Notes under the pieces: generated by a model
What the model was told of the DNA's origin: nothing
Seen by the model: only the letters and a program-made list of their open reading frames with translations
Databases searched by the model: none
NCBI GenBank assembly: GCA_030524705.1
Contig: JAUNGD010000001.1
Coordinates: forward strand, 1 to 64,000
Length of the DNA stretch: 64,000 bases
DNA from: Lachnospiraceae bacterium
Lineage (GTDB): Bacteria; Bacillota; Clostridia; Lachnospirales; Lachnospiraceae
Direction: 5' to 3'
Made by a program: the position numbers and the translations under genes
In this document: positions 1 to 9,383 of the stretch, piece by piece
Layout: each line of letters opens with the position of its first letter
Numbering within the stretch: position 1 is the stretch's first letter

Positions 1-2
1 AC

Positions 3-488
3 GTATATTTCCTGCCGTATCTGATGGGAGAGCGTTCTCCGCACAACAATCCGAACGCCCGGGCAACCTTTATCGGCATGACGATGGATACGACGAGAGC
101 AGATATGACGCAGGCGGTTCTGGAGGGAGTTGCATTTGCGCTCAGGGATTCCCTGGAGGTAGCGAAGGCCCTCGGCATTAAGATCGAGCGCACGAAGATC
201 TGCGGCGGCGGCGCAAAGAGTCCGCTGTGGAAAAAGATCATCGCAAATGTGATGAACCTCAAGGTAGACGTGATCGAGAGCGAGGAGGGCCCGGCACTGG
301 GCGGCGCGATCCTGGCGGCAGTTGCCTGCGGCGAGTACGCTTCCGTTGAGGACGCGGCGGCCAAGCTGGTGAAGATCGTTGATACAGTGGAGCCGGATCC
401 GGAGCTGGTGGAGAAATACGAGGCAAGATACGCACAGTTTAAGCAGATCTATCCGACCTGCAAGCCACTCTTTGACGTCATCGTTTAG
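3..488 (+). CDS. xylB: Xylulokinase, C-terminal part (5' end outside window)
   Basis: Phosphorylates a pentulose, classically D-xylulose to xylulose 5-phosphate, feeding the pentose phosphate pathway in the cytoplasm. The frame is open from base 3 and ends at TAG. It shows the FGGY-kinase C-terminal domain: the YLMGERSP segment, the helix LEGVAFALRDSLE, and the nucleotide-binding ICGGGAKSPLWKKIIA followed by GPALGGAILAA. About 162 residues are visible; family members are near 490-500. The next genes are a DUF4867 protein and an aldose isomerase in the same direction, which fits an aldose to ketose to ketose-phosphate route. Whether the substrate is xylulose, ribulose or another ketose cannot be settled from this half. 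FGGY kinase identity is strong; xylulokinase rather than a sister kinase is likely. Confidence 0.85.
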   Translation, partial: VYFLPYLMGERSPHNNPNARATFIGMTMDTTRADMTQAVLEGVAFALRDSLEVAKALGIKIERTKICGGGAKSPLWKKIIANVMNLKVDVIESEEGPALGGAILAAVACGEYASVEDAAAKLVKIVDTVEPDPELVEKYEARYAQFKQIYPTCKPLFDVIV

Positions 489-568
489 CCATGCAAAAAG
501 CAGAAAAACAGACCTTGCAGATTTATCTGCAAAGGGCTGGATTGAAAATATAGTCAGGAGGTATACCG

Positions 569-1186
569 ATGGAAATTAAGAAGGTAACAGATGCGGCCTT
601 CAAAAAATACGGCCGCGTAGTTGATAACATTGATTTTTCAGAGCTGGTTAAGAAGCTGGAGGAGACTCCGTGTACGGAGGAGGTAGTATATGAGCCGTCC
701 GTAAAGATTCTGGAGGAGCTGCCGGTATTCGCGGAGATCCAGACCAAGGCATACGGCGAGCTGCCGATCCAGATCGGTTTCTGCAACGGCAGCAATTACA
801 AGCTCAATGCGCTGGAATATCATCGTTCCTCAGAGCTGAATGTGGCCGCTACAGACGCCATTCTTCTGGTGGGCTGGCAGCCGGACATCGCAGAGGACGG
901 AACGTATGATACTTCTCTGGTAGAGGCATTCCTGCTTCCGAAGGGAACCACCGTGGAGGTTTACGCGACGACGCTGCACTATGCTCCCTGCAGCGCTTCG
1001 GAAGAGGGCTTCCGCGTAGGTATTGTACTGCCGAAGGATACGAACCTTCCGCTGGATAAGGAGCATGAAGGCGGTGAGGATTCCCGTATCACAGCAAAGA
1101 ACAAATGGCTTCTGGGACATCCCGAGGGAGGATTGCCGGAGAACTCTCCCATGGGACTTGTCGGAGAAAACATCTGCATCAAATAA
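569..1186 (+). CDS. DUF4867 family protein
   Basis: A 205-residue soluble protein with no signal peptide or membrane segment. I read it as the DUF4867 family, small proteins that often sit beside sugar isomerases and kinases in Firmicutes; that placement is from memory and no biochemical role is known to me. The central part (about residues 75-170) has the texture of a cupin-like beta barrel, with NALEYHRSSELNVAATDAILLVGW, FLLPKGTTVEVYATTLHYAPC and FRVGIVLPK. Sugar binding or mutarotation is conceivable but only inferred. The start is set by AGGAGG eight or so bases upstream. It lies 80 bp after xylB and 73 bp before the isomerase, so it is probably in the same operon. Confidence 0.7.
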   Translation: MEIKKVTDAAFKKYGRVVDNIDFSELVKKLEETPCTEEVVYEPSVKILEELPVFAEIQTKAYGELPIQIGFCNGSNYKLNALEYHRSSELNVAATDAILLVGWQPDIAEDGTYDTSLVEAFLLPKGTTVEVYATTLHYAPCSASEEGFRVGIVLPKDTNLPLDKEHEGGEDSRITAKNKWLLGHPEGGLPENSPMGLVGENICIK

Positions 1187-1259
1187 GCAAAGTGCAGGCA
1201 GGCCGTACAGCGCAGGTACAATAAACAGAAAGAAAAATAAAATTTAGGAGGATATAAAA

Positions 1260-2744
1260 ATGAACAACATTCCCAAAGTAAAAATTGGTATTGTGGCAGT
1301 AAGCCGTGACTGTTTCCCGGAATCACTGTCGGTAAACAGAAGAAAAGCTCTGGTGGACGCTTACAAGGCAAAATACGATGAGGCAGACATTTACGAATGT
1401 CCGATCTGTATTGTTGAGAGCGAGATCCACATGGTACAGGCTCTGGAGGATGTAAAGGCAGCAGGCTGCGAGGCTATCGTTGTTTATCTTGGCAACTTCG
1501 GACCGGAAATTTCTGAGACGCTTCTGGCGAAGCATTTTGACGGCCCGGCAATGTTCGTGGCAGCAGCAGAGGAGTCCGGCAATAACCTGATTCAGGGCCG
1601 CGGCGACGCTTACTGCGGTATGCTGAACGCAAGCTACAATCTGAAGCTGAGAAACATCAAGGCATACATTCCAGAGTATCCGGTGGGTACTGCAGAGGAA
1701 TGTGCGGACATGATTCATGAGTTCGTTCCGATTGCACGGGCTATCGTTGGTCTGAAGAACCTGAAGATCATCAGCTTCGGTCCGCGTCCGCTGAACTTCC
1801 TGGCATGTAATGCGCCGATCAAGCAGCTCTACAACCTTGGCGTTGAGATCGAGGAGAACTCCGAGCTTGATCTGTTTGAAGCATTCAACAACCATGCAGG
1901 CGATCCGCGTATCCCGGATGTCGTAAAGGATATGGAGGAAGAGCTGGGAGCAGGCAACAAAAAGCCGGAAATCCTTACAAAGCTTGCACAGTATGAGCTG
2001 ACACTGCTCGACTGGATTGAGGCACACAAGGGCTACAGAAAATACGTTGCCATCGCAGGAAAATGCTGGCCGGCATTCCAGACACAGTTCGGTTTTGTAC
2101 CGTGCTACGTAAACAGCCGTCTGACAGGCCGCGGTATTCCGGTATCCTGCGAGGTAGATATCTACGGAGCACTTTCCGAGTTCATCGGTACCTGCGTAAG
2201 TGATGACATCGTTACTCTCCTTGACATCAACAACTCCGTACCGGCAGATATGTATGAGGAGGAGATCAAGGGCAAATTCAATTATACACATAAGGATACC
2301 TTCATGGGCTTCCATTGCGGAAATACCAACTCCAAGAAGCTGTCATTCTGTGACATGAAGTATCAGCTCATCATGGCAAGAAGTCTTCCTGAAGAGGTTA
2401 CACAGGGTACTCTTGAGGGCGACATCGTTCCGGGCGAGATCACATTCTTCCGTCTGCAGAGCACGTCCGACAATATCCTTCGCGCTTATGTGGCACAGGG
2501 TGAGGTTCTGCCGGTGGCAACACGTTCCTTCGGAGGCATCGGTATCTTCGCAATCCCGGAGATGGGCCGTTTCTACCGTCACGTGCTGATCGAGGGCAAT
2601 TATCCGCATCACGGTGCAGTTGCATTCGGACATCACGGAAAGGCTCTGTATGAAGTATTTAAGTACATCGGCGTATGCCCGGACGAGATCGGCTACAACC
2701 ATCCGGCAAGTGTACCGTACAGAACCGAGAATCCGTTCGCGTAA
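1260..2744 (+). CDS. L-fucose/L-arabinose isomerase family protein
   Basis: Predicted cytosolic aldose-ketose isomerase of the fucose/arabinose isomerase superfamily, 494 residues, the usual size. Features include an N-terminal Rossmann-like part (KIGIVAVSRDCFPES) with the EAIVVYLGNFGPE segment, a middle part with the WPAFQTQFGFVPCYVNSRLTG stretch, and a C-terminal part with GFHCGNTN and a late histidine-rich GNYPHHGAVAFGHHG. The acidic and histidine residues in these stretches are the expected metal and substrate ligands. A strong AGGAGG precedes the ATG. Coupled with the upstream xylulokinase it should make the ketose for phosphorylation. The actual aldose (arabinose, xylose, fucose or another) cannot be decided from sequence alone. 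Confidence 0.8.
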   Translation: MNNIPKVKIGIVAVSRDCFPESLSVNRRKALVDAYKAKYDEADIYECPICIVESEIHMVQALEDVKAAGCEAIVVYLGNFGPEISETLLAKHFDGPAMFVAAAEESGNNLIQGRGDAYCGMLNASYNLKLRNIKAYIPEYPVGTAEECADMIHEFVPIARAIVGLKNLKIISFGPRPLNFLACNAPIKQLYNLGVEIEENSELDLFEAFNNHAGDPRIPDVVKDMEEELGAGNKKPEILTKLAQYELTLLDWIEAHKGYRKYVAIAGKCWPAFQTQFGFVPCYVNSRLTGRGIPVSCEVDIYGALSEFIGTCVSDDIVTLLDINNSVPADMYEEEIKGKFNYTHKDTFMGFHCGNTNSKKLSFCDMKYQLIMARSLPEEVTQGTLEGDIVPGEITFFRLQSTSDNILRAYVAQGEVLPVATRSFGGIGIFAIPEMGRFYRHVLIEGNYPHHGAVAFGHHGKALYEVFKYIGVCPDEIGYNHPASVPYRTENPFA

Positions 2745-2781
2745 GGATACGATTTTGAACCAGAATAAAACAGAACAAGAA

Positions 2782-2812
2782 AAGCCGGGATGCCTGCGCA
2801 CCCCGGTTTATC
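2782..2812 (+). terminator. Weak stem-loop between isomerase and galM
   Basis: An eight-pair stem (AAGCCGGG with CCCGGTTT, one G-T pair) lies between the isomerase stop and galM. The following T tract is broken, so it may be a partial terminator or processing stem rather than a full stop. Confidence 0.35.
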
Positions 2813-2837
2813 TTGTATCAGGAGAAAGGAGCCGTTT

Positions 2838-3887
2838 ATGGAAAAAAAATCTTTTGGAATGCTTCAGGAAGGCACAGAGCTGTCTCTGTATTCCTTCACA
2901 AACAAAAACAATATGACAATGGTGCTGACGGATCTGGGAGCGACCCTTGTAAAGCTTCTGGTGCCGGCAAAAAATGGTGAGTTAAAGGACGTCGTTCTGG
3001 GCTATGATACGCCCCAGGGATATATCGACAATACATGCTTTTTCGGCGCAGTGATCGGCAGGAGCGGCAATCGTATCGATAAGGGTCGATTTGTAATCGA
3101 CGGCAAAACGTATCAGATGGATATTAATGACAATGAGAACAACCTGCACAGCGGAAATGACGGCTTTGACAAGCGTAAATGGAATGTGGGCGGTGTTGAT
3201 GAGGAAAAGAACAGCATTACCTTCACGCTTTCCAGCCCGGACGGAGACCAGGGCTTTCCGGGAAATTTCCGGACATCCGTGACATATACTCTGACGGATG
3301 ACAATGAGATCATTCTTCACTATGAAGCATCCTCTGATGCGGATACCGTGGCAAATATGACAAACCATACCTATTTCAATCTGGCAGGCCATGACAGCGG
3401 ATCCATCGAAGGACAGGAGCTGCAGCTTTTTGCAGAGGCTTTTACGCCGGTAAGGGACAGTCAGGCAATCCCGACAGGGGAGATCGTGCCGGTGGCAGGC
3501 ACTCCGATGGATTTTACCGCGGCAAAGGAGATTGGCCGGGATATCGCGGCAGACTTCGAGCAGATGAAATTTGTAGGAGGATACGATCATAACTATGTTT
3601 TGTCAAATAAGACCGGTGTAAAGAAAAAAATGGCAGAAGCATACTGCAAAGAAACCGGAATCGTGATGGAAGCATTTACCGATTGCTGTGGCGTACAGTT
3701 TTATGCCGGTAATTTTATCACGGACCAGACCGGTAAGGACGGCGCGGCCTACGGAAAGCGCCATGGCTTCTGTTTGGAGTCCCAGTATTATCCGAACTCC
3801 ATCAATCAGGAGGGCTTCCCGTCTCCGCTTTTGAAGGCCGGGGAGAAGTATGATACGGTAACCTCCTATAGATTTTCTGTAAAATAA
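2838..3887 (+). CDS. galM: Aldose 1-epimerase
   Basis: Interconverts alpha and beta anomers of free aldoses, supplying the anomer that the isomerase or kinase prefers. The 349-residue product has the galactose mutarotase layout: GAVIGRSGNRIDKGRF near residue 55, NDNENNLHSGNDGFDKRKW near 85-105 (N and H binding residues), TNHTYFNLAGH around 165-175 (catalytic histidine), the GGYDHNYVL segment near 230, and a C-terminal CLESQYYPNSIN containing the expected acidic residue. The start is ATG at 2838, behind GGAGAAAGGAG; an in-frame ATG at 2790 has no good ribosome site. The next gene starts one base after the stop, so galM joins the sensory operon to the catabolic one. Confidence 0.92.
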   Translation: MEKKSFGMLQEGTELSLYSFTNKNNMTMVLTDLGATLVKLLVPAKNGELKDVVLGYDTPQGYIDNTCFFGAVIGRSGNRIDKGRFVIDGKTYQMDINDNENNLHSGNDGFDKRKWNVGGVDEEKNSITFTLSSPDGDQGFPGNFRTSVTYTLTDDNEIILHYEASSDADTVANMTNHTYFNLAGHDSGSIEGQELQLFAEAFTPVRDSQAIPTGEIVPVAGTPMDFTAAKEIGRDIAADFEQMKFVGGYDHNYVLSNKTGVKKKMAEAYCKETGIVMEAFTDCCGVQFYAGNFITDQTGKDGAAYGKRHGFCLESQYYPNSINQEGFPSPLLKAGEKYDTVTSYRFSVK

Positions 3888-3888
3888 T

Positions 3889-4914
3889 ATGAATAAAAAG
3901 AAGTGGAATAAGCTTGCGGTGTCCTGCATGCTGGCGGGTCTGGCGGCGACAATCCTGCTGACCCTTCTGGGCTGGAGGTATTATATCCGGACAGTGGAAA
4001 AAAATGAGTGGGGCGAGCTTTTGAACGCCAGGGAATACAGCCGCCATTACGTGATGATTCCGGATGAATCCTCCTCAAATCTGTGGCAGGATATTTATGA
4101 AAGCGCAAAGGCGGCTGCGGCAGAGCAAGATGCGTATGTTGAATTTCTCTGTGACTGGTCGGCGGGGGAGTACACGCCGGTCTCTTACGTTGATATTGCG
4201 ATTGCAGCAAAGGTAGACGGTATTATCGTGAAGCCGGATGGTACGGCAAAGATGCGGGAAGCGATAAATGCGGCAGAGGATGCGGGAATCCCGGTGGTAA
4301 CAGTATTAGATGACGACACGGACAGTAGCCGTAAAAGCTTTGTCGGTATCAACAGCTATCAGATGGGGACAACATATGGCCATCAGGTACTGAATTGTAT
4401 TGATGAATCTACGCGGAGGATCACAGTCCTGCTGGATTCCAGAGACAGCGGCAAGGACTTGATTTTTAAGGAAATGAAAGCTACCATACAGGAAGAATTG
4501 CCGGCGGAAATGAAGGAAAGGGTGGATATTCAGTCTTTAAGGATTGCGGAGAGCAGTATGTTTGACGCAGAAGAGATCATTCGGGATCTTTTCAATGGAG
4601 GGCAGGACAGGCCGGATATCCTGGTCTGTATGAACGAGGAATACAGCGAGTGCGCTTACCAGGCAATGGTGGATTACAATCAGGTAGGGGATGTGGACAT
4701 CATCGGGTATTACCGGTCGGATACGATGCTTAACGCAGTGCAGAAGGGAAACGTACCGATTGCGGTCACTCTGGATGCGGAGCAGGTAGGAAGGCGGAGC
4801 GTAGAAGCTCTGGAGGAGTATTACAGCATGGGATACACCAGCAGTTATTTCAGCGTGGATCTGGATATTATTACAAAACAGAATGTGAAGCGTTTTCTGA
4901 AAGAGAAGAAATAG
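3889..4914 (+). CDS. Membrane-anchored periplasmic-binding-protein-like sugar sensor
   Basis: A 341-residue protein with a single N-terminal transmembrane segment (about residues 8-30) followed by a type I periplasmic binding fold. Visible binding-fold parts are AAKVDGIIVKPDGTAKMREAINAAEDAGIPVVTVLDDD, the GINSYQMGTTYGHQVL stretch, RPDILVCMNEE and DVDIIGYYRSD. There is no lipobox, so it stays tethered by its helix. Directly after it come a YesM/LytS kinase and a YesN regulator. The order matches the XylFII-LytS-YesN three-component xylose sensor described in Clostridium beijerinckii, where the binding protein passes ligand status to the kinase. I infer the same role here; the ligand is unknown. 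Confidence 0.8.
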   Translation: MNKKKWNKLAVSCMLAGLAATILLTLLGWRYYIRTVEKNEWGELLNAREYSRHYVMIPDESSSNLWQDIYESAKAAAAEQDAYVEFLCDWSAGEYTPVSYVDIAIAAKVDGIIVKPDGTAKMREAINAAEDAGIPVVTVLDDDTDSSRKSFVGINSYQMGTTYGHQVLNCIDESTRRITVLLDSRDSGKDLIFKEMKATIQEELPAEMKERVDIQSLRIAESSMFDAEEIIRDLFNGGQDRPDILVCMNEEYSECAYQAMVDYNQVGDVDIIGYYRSDTMLNAVQKGNVPIAVTLDAEQVGRRSVEALEEYYSMGYTSSYFSVDLDIITKQNVKRFLKEKK

Positions 4915-4969
4915 TGGCTGTACAGCAATGGAAAAAAGAAGATCTGCAGAGAAAGGCAGGTGAGTGGAA

Positions 4970-6481
4970 ATGGTCAGGGAAAAAAAGAGGAAACCAGGGT
5001 TTCTTTGGGGGCTGTCCATTCAGGCGAAGCTGCTTATGGTATTTGCGCTCACGGCTGTGCTGATGTTTGTTATCAACATACTGCTCTACGGTGAAATCAA
5101 CCGTTCCATGAAAAAGCTGGATGAGGTATATGCAACGAATGTAAGCCTGAATGCGCTGACGGAATGTCTGGATGAGACTCATAATGATGTACTGGAATAT
5201 CTGAATACGAAAAGCAGTGATTCTCTGGAAAATTATTACAGGAATGTTCAGGAGTATCAGGACATGCTGGAGCAGCTCAACGGCAGTGTTGTGGATAATG
5301 AAAGGAAGATTCTGGAAAAAAATATCCGCAGTATGTCAGAAACGTATCTGGAACTGGCGGATGAGACGATTCAGGCAAAGCGAGGCAGGAACGTAGAACG
5401 GTACAAAGCGGCCTTCGCTGAAGAATCCATGAAATACCAGTATATTCAGTACGCCATCTATGGACTGAATAATCTTCAGTTTCAGAATAATTCAGACAAT
5501 TATCAGATTATGCTCAACTCTCTTGGTTACATGGAAATCATAAGCTCCATAGTCGTGATAGCCGTGGCGGTCATCAATCTTCTGATCCTCATCCTGCTGA
5601 TCCGGACGATTACGGAGCCGCTTCGGATGCTGGCAAAGTCGGCCAATGAAGTTGCTGCGGGTAATTTTGACATAAGCCTGCCGGATTATAACAGCGGGGA
5701 TGAGGTAGGAGTAGTGACCCGGGCATTCGCAAAGATGATTGAGAGTATCCGGGAATACATCGATAAACTGCGGGAGAGCATGGAAAAAGAGCAGGAGATG
5801 AAGGAAAAAGAGCTTATGATGGAGACACATCTGAAGGATGCACAGCTGAAATATCTGCAGGCTCAGATCAACCCACATTTTCTGTTTAATTCCCTGAATG
5901 CGGGAGCGCAGCTTGCCATGATGGAGGATGCTGAGAAGACCAGTATTTTTGTAGAAAAAATGGCAGATTTCTTCCGCTATAATGTGCACAAGATCGAAAA
6001 AACGGCGACGCTGGCAGAGGAAATAGAAGCTGTGGACAATTATGTCTACATCCTGAATGTCCGGTTTGCCGGAGATATTCATTTTGAAAAGGAAATTGCC
6101 GCCGGAGTGGAGGATGTGCAGCTCCCAAGCATGATCCTGCAGCCGCTGGTGGAGAATGCAGTGAATCACGGAATCAGGGGCGTGGAATGGGAGGGCTATA
6201 TCTGGCTGAAGGTGAAAAGGACGGAGAGCGGAGGACTGCTGATCAGTATTCGGGATAACGGACAGGGCATGACGCAGGAACGTATCCGTGAGGTGATGGA
6301 AGGAAAGGTTCGGGAGAAAAAGGAACTGAAGGACTCTACAGGAATCGGCATGGACAATGTGATCAGCCGGCTGGAGCTCTTTTTCGGAAGAAAAAATCTG
6401 CTGCAGATATACAGTGACGGGCCCGGCAAAGGAACAGAAATTGACATTCTGATTCCGCCGGAAGAGAATAAAATGAGGTAA
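4970..6481 (+). CDS. YesM/LytS-type sensor histidine kinase
   Basis: Membrane kinase of the HPK7/YesM class that phosphorylates the neighbouring response regulator. The 503-residue product has TM1 at about 19-41, a mostly helical extracytoplasmic region (42-187) too small to be a classical sugar-binding domain, TM2 at about 188-212, a HAMP segment (RTITEPLRMLAKSANEVAAGNFD), a coiled coil, the His_kinase motif QINPHFLFNSL with phospho-acceptor His near 303, and an ATPase domain with VENAVNHGI and GIGMDN. ATG at 4970 is preferred over the in-frame GTG at 4964, because AGGTGA lies six bases before the ATG and abuts the GTG. The lack of its own ligand domain fits sensing through the binding protein encoded just upstream. 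Confidence 0.9.
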   Translation: MVREKKRKPGFLWGLSIQAKLLMVFALTAVLMFVINILLYGEINRSMKKLDEVYATNVSLNALTECLDETHNDVLEYLNTKSSDSLENYYRNVQEYQDMLEQLNGSVVDNERKILEKNIRSMSETYLELADETIQAKRGRNVERYKAAFAEESMKYQYIQYAIYGLNNLQFQNNSDNYQIMLNSLGYMEIISSIVVIAVAVINLLILILLIRTITEPLRMLAKSANEVAAGNFDISLPDYNSGDEVGVVTRAFAKMIESIREYIDKLRESMEKEQEMKEKELMMETHLKDAQLKYLQAQINPHFLFNSLNAGAQLAMMEDAEKTSIFVEKMADFFRYNVHKIEKTATLAEEIEAVDNYVYILNVRFAGDIHFEKEIAAGVEDVQLPSMILQPLVENAVNHGIRGVEWEGYIWLKVKRTESGGLLISIRDNGQGMTQERIREVMEGKVREKKELKDSTGIGMDNVISRLELFFGRKNLLQIYSDGPGKGTEIDILIPPEENKMR

Positions 6482-6484
6482 GTT

Positions 6485-8080
6485 ATGTACAGGGTTTTAA
6501 TTGCAGACGATGAAGGCATCATGCTGGAGGCATTAAAAAATATCATTACAAGCAATTTTGGAAACGAGTGTGAGCTGGCTTTTGCCAAGACAGGCAGGGC
6601 TGTCGTTGAGCTGGCGGAAAGCTTTCGTCCAGATATTGCTTTTATGGATATTCAGATGCCGGGAATTAATGGGATCCAGGCGATTAAAGAGATCCGAAAA
6701 TTCAACATTTCAACGAAATTTATTATCATTACAGCATATGATAAATTCGATTATGCGAAAGAGGCCATTAACCTGGGCGTCATGGAGTATCTGACAAAGC
6801 CGGTAAAGCGGAGCGTAGTCATAGATGTGCTTGAGAGGGCTATGGGCGAGATCAACGCGGAGCGCCAGAAACGAAGCGACAATCTTAAAATACAGGAAAA
6901 GCTGGAAACCGTCATACCGATCGTCGAAAACGGTTTTGTGAACAGTATGATTCTCCAGGAGGAGAGTGCAGGCGATCTTACTTATTATAAAATGCTTCTG
7001 GACATACAGCAGGAGCATGCGTATGTGGTTCTGATTCAGTTTGGTCTTCCCGGAGAAGGCGGGATTTTGACGACGCCGGTGGGTCTGAGCGTCAAAGCGC
7101 AGACCTTTTATCCGGAATTTTGTACAATCTGCAAGGAGTTCTTCGACTGCATCGTCGGCCCTATCATGACCAACCGGATTGTCTTGGTTGTTCCCTGTGA
7201 GGAGGACACTCAGGAATACAGAGAAAGAATACAGATTATTGAGCAGGCACGTCATCTGACGAGAAAGCTCGGTAACCGTTTTGAAGCCAAATTCCGGGCG
7301 AGCATCGGAAAAACCTACCGGATGGAGGAGCTGAAGCTGTCGTATTCAGAGGCGTACCGCGCGCTGAGCGAGAGCAGCAGCAGCGTGGCCCATGTGGATG
7401 ATCTGATTTTGCGCGGAGAGTACGTGGGTGATTATCCGGGAGAGACGGAACGCAGACTTTTCCAGCAGATCGCCCGGGCGGAATGGGGAGGGGCAAAACA
7501 GACCGCCAATGAATTTTTTGACTGGATGATACGCAATTATTATGATGATAAGGCGGATATTCAGCTCAAGGTTCTGGAATTCGTCATATGGGCGGAGCGG
7601 GAAGCATTTATGAACGGCGGAATTGAAACGTATGGTTTTCATTTCCGAAAGGATTATATGGGAGACGTGCTGGAATGTCCGGATTATACAGCGCTGAGGG
7701 AGTGGTTTTTGCGGAAACTGGAGGAAGTGTGCAGAAAGATTGCAACGAAAAAGGAGGAGCAGTCGGAGAGCGTTATTTCTAAAGCCAAGGCGTATATTGA
7801 TCAGAATTTTTCAAAGGAGCTGACGCTGGATGATGTATCGAGGAGCGTGAATATCAGCCCGTATTATTTCAGTAAGCTGTTCAAGGAGGAATCCGGTGAG
7901 AATTTTATTGAGTATCTGACAAAGGTACGGATTGCCTACGCTAAGGAGCAGCTGAAAAATCCGGCTTTGAGCATAAAGGAAATCTGCATGATGTCCGGGT
8001 ACAGTGATCCGAATTATTTCAGCAGGATCTTTAAAAAGCAAGAAGGAATAACACCCAGTGAGTTCCGGGAGGGATTGTGA
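6485..8080 (+). CDS. YesN-type response regulator with AraC DNA-binding domain
   Basis: Response regulator that probably activates sugar-uptake promoters. The 531 residues comprise an N-terminal receiver domain (ADDEG acidic pocket, phospho-acceptor Asp55 in FMDIQMPG, conserved Lys in YLTKPVKRS), a long middle region of unknown fold, and a C-terminal AraC/XylS domain from about 430. There the pattern ISPYYFSKLFKEESGENFIEYL then CMMSGYSDPNYFSRIFKKQEGITPSEFR gives two helix-turn-helix units. It begins three bases after the kinase stop and ends two bases before the lipoprotein gene, so all four are co-transcribed. A direct repeat with 20-bp spacing at the chvE promoter (9384-9412) is a candidate site. 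Confidence 0.92.
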   Translation: MYRVLIADDEGIMLEALKNIITSNFGNECELAFAKTGRAVVELAESFRPDIAFMDIQMPGINGIQAIKEIRKFNISTKFIIITAYDKFDYAKEAINLGVMEYLTKPVKRSVVIDVLERAMGEINAERQKRSDNLKIQEKLETVIPIVENGFVNSMILQEESAGDLTYYKMLLDIQQEHAYVVLIQFGLPGEGGILTTPVGLSVKAQTFYPEFCTICKEFFDCIVGPIMTNRIVLVVPCEEDTQEYRERIQIIEQARHLTRKLGNRFEAKFRASIGKTYRMEELKLSYSEAYRALSESSSSVAHVDDLILRGEYVGDYPGETERRLFQQIARAEWGGAKQTANEFFDWMIRNYYDDKADIQLKVLEFVIWAEREAFMNGGIETYGFHFRKDYMGDVLECPDYTALREWFLRKLEEVCRKIATKKEEQSESVISKAKAYIDQNFSKELTLDDVSRSVNISPYYFSKLFKEESGENFIEYLTKVRIAYAKEQLKNPALSIKEICMMSGYSDPNYFSRIFKKQEGITPSEFREGL

Positions 8081-8082
8081 TT

Positions 8083-9294
8083 ATGAGGAGCAGAAAACAA
8101 AAGTGGTCTGTTTTGGCACTGGCTGTTTTGCTTTTAGCCTGTTTTTTGAGCGGCTGTACCCAGAAAAATGAAGAGCCGGTGGCACCTCGGCAGGAGAAAA
8201 AGGAAGGCCTGCAGGTGGGAATGAGCTTTGACTCTTTTGTGATTGAGCGCTGGCTGCGGGATCGGGATTTATTTGAGCTTACCGCCAAAAATCTCGGAGC
8301 GGAGGTCAATGTGCAGGTGGCAAATGGCGATGCAAAGGAGCAGGCTTCTCAGATTCAGTATTTTATCAAAAAGAATGTAGATGTCATCGTAATAATTGCA
8401 GTGGACGGAGAGCAGTTAAGCGATGTAGTGGCGGAGGCAAAGGCCGCCGGTATCCAGATGATTTCCTATGACCGTCTTGTCATGAATGCAGATACGGATC
8501 TGTATATCTCCTTTGATAACGAGAAGGTCGGTACGCTGATGGGGCAGGCAATGGTGGAGACCCTGCCGGAGGGCGGCAATATCTTTGCGATCTATGGCTC
8601 ACCGGCAGACAATAATGTATCTATGGTGCAGAAGGGCTTCTACGATGCGATTGAAGGCAGCGGCCTGGAAATTGTATATTCAAGCTACTGTGATAACTGG
8701 CTGGCGGAGCTGGCCTTCGATGCGGTGGAAGAGGGACTTGCCACAACACCCCGCAACCTTGTGGGCGTAATGTGCGGCAATGATGATCTGGCCAGCCAGG
8801 CGTTCAGGGCTCTGGCGGAGAACCGCCTTGCGGGAAAGGTGGTTCTTGTGGGCCAGGATGCGGAGCTTTCTGCCTGCCAGCGCATCGTGGAGGGCACACA
8901 GACTATGACAGTATACAAACCTGTGGAGCAGCTGGCCCAGAAGGCCGCGGAGTTTGCCTGCGCTCTGGGGTATCAGAAGATGCTGGCGGAAGGGCGGATT
9001 GAGAAAAAAGACATTCCAGATATCGCCCTGGAGCGGGCAGAGGAATTGAAAAAGCTTGATAAGATCAGTGATTTTTCGGATCATGCCGGGGAGGACGGAA
9101 AAACGGCAAAGCTGGAAAATAATATTTATGTTACGGCGGATGAAAATGGGGTTGAAGCTGAAATCGGAGGAAACGTACCGTACTACAGTATCGAGCCGGT
9201 GGCCGTAACGAAAGAAAATATGGATGAGGTGATCATCGGAAGTGATTTCCACACAGCGGAGGATGTGTACCTGAATGTGGAAAACGGAAAGTAA
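8083..9294 (+). CDS. Sugar-binding lipoprotein (XylF/ChvE-like)
   Basis: A 403-residue lipid-anchored binding protein. The signal peptide ends in the lipobox LSGC. The mature part is a type I binding fold close to xylose/multiple-sugar binding proteins: IERWLRDRDLFELTAKNLGAEV, IQYFIKKNVDVIVIIAVDG, MISYDRLVMNADTDLYISFDN, GNIFAIYGSPADNNVSMV. It carries a C-terminal extension with a charged segment. ATG at 8083 is chosen over the GTG at 8077 because GGGAGGG lies nine bases before it. It sits at the end of the sensory operon and is followed by a strong terminator. It could be an extra sensor input or a second binding protein for the importer downstream; it resembles that importer's ChvE (RW...DG, YDRLIMN, NNV motifs). 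Confidence 0.85.
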   Translation: MRSRKQKWSVLALAVLLLACFLSGCTQKNEEPVAPRQEKKEGLQVGMSFDSFVIERWLRDRDLFELTAKNLGAEVNVQVANGDAKEQASQIQYFIKKNVDVIVIIAVDGEQLSDVVAEAKAAGIQMISYDRLVMNADTDLYISFDNEKVGTLMGQAMVETLPEGGNIFAIYGSPADNNVSMVQKGFYDAIEGSGLEIVYSSYCDNWLAELAFDAVEEGLATTPRNLVGVMCGNDDLASQAFRALAENRLAGKVVLVGQDAELSACQRIVEGTQTMTVYKPVEQLAQKAAEFACALGYQKMLAEGRIEKKDIPDIALERAEELKKLDKISDFSDHAGEDGKTAKLENNIYVTADENGVEAEIGGNVPYYSIEPVAVTKENMDEVIIGSDFHTAEDVYLNVENGK

Positions 9295-9344
9295 AGTAGG
9301 GGCTTCGCCCTATAAAATTAGTGTTATCTGGAATATTTTGGCAC

Positions 9345-9378
9345 AAAAATCTCCTGTATTCTTCAGGAGATTTTTTTT
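9345..9378 (+). terminator. Intrinsic terminator after the sensory operon
   Basis: Stem AATCTCCTG / CAGGAGATT with a seven-base loop followed by eight T. It separates the sensor genes from the chvE importer operon, which therefore needs its own promoter. Confidence 0.9.
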
Positions 9379-9383
9379 GTAGT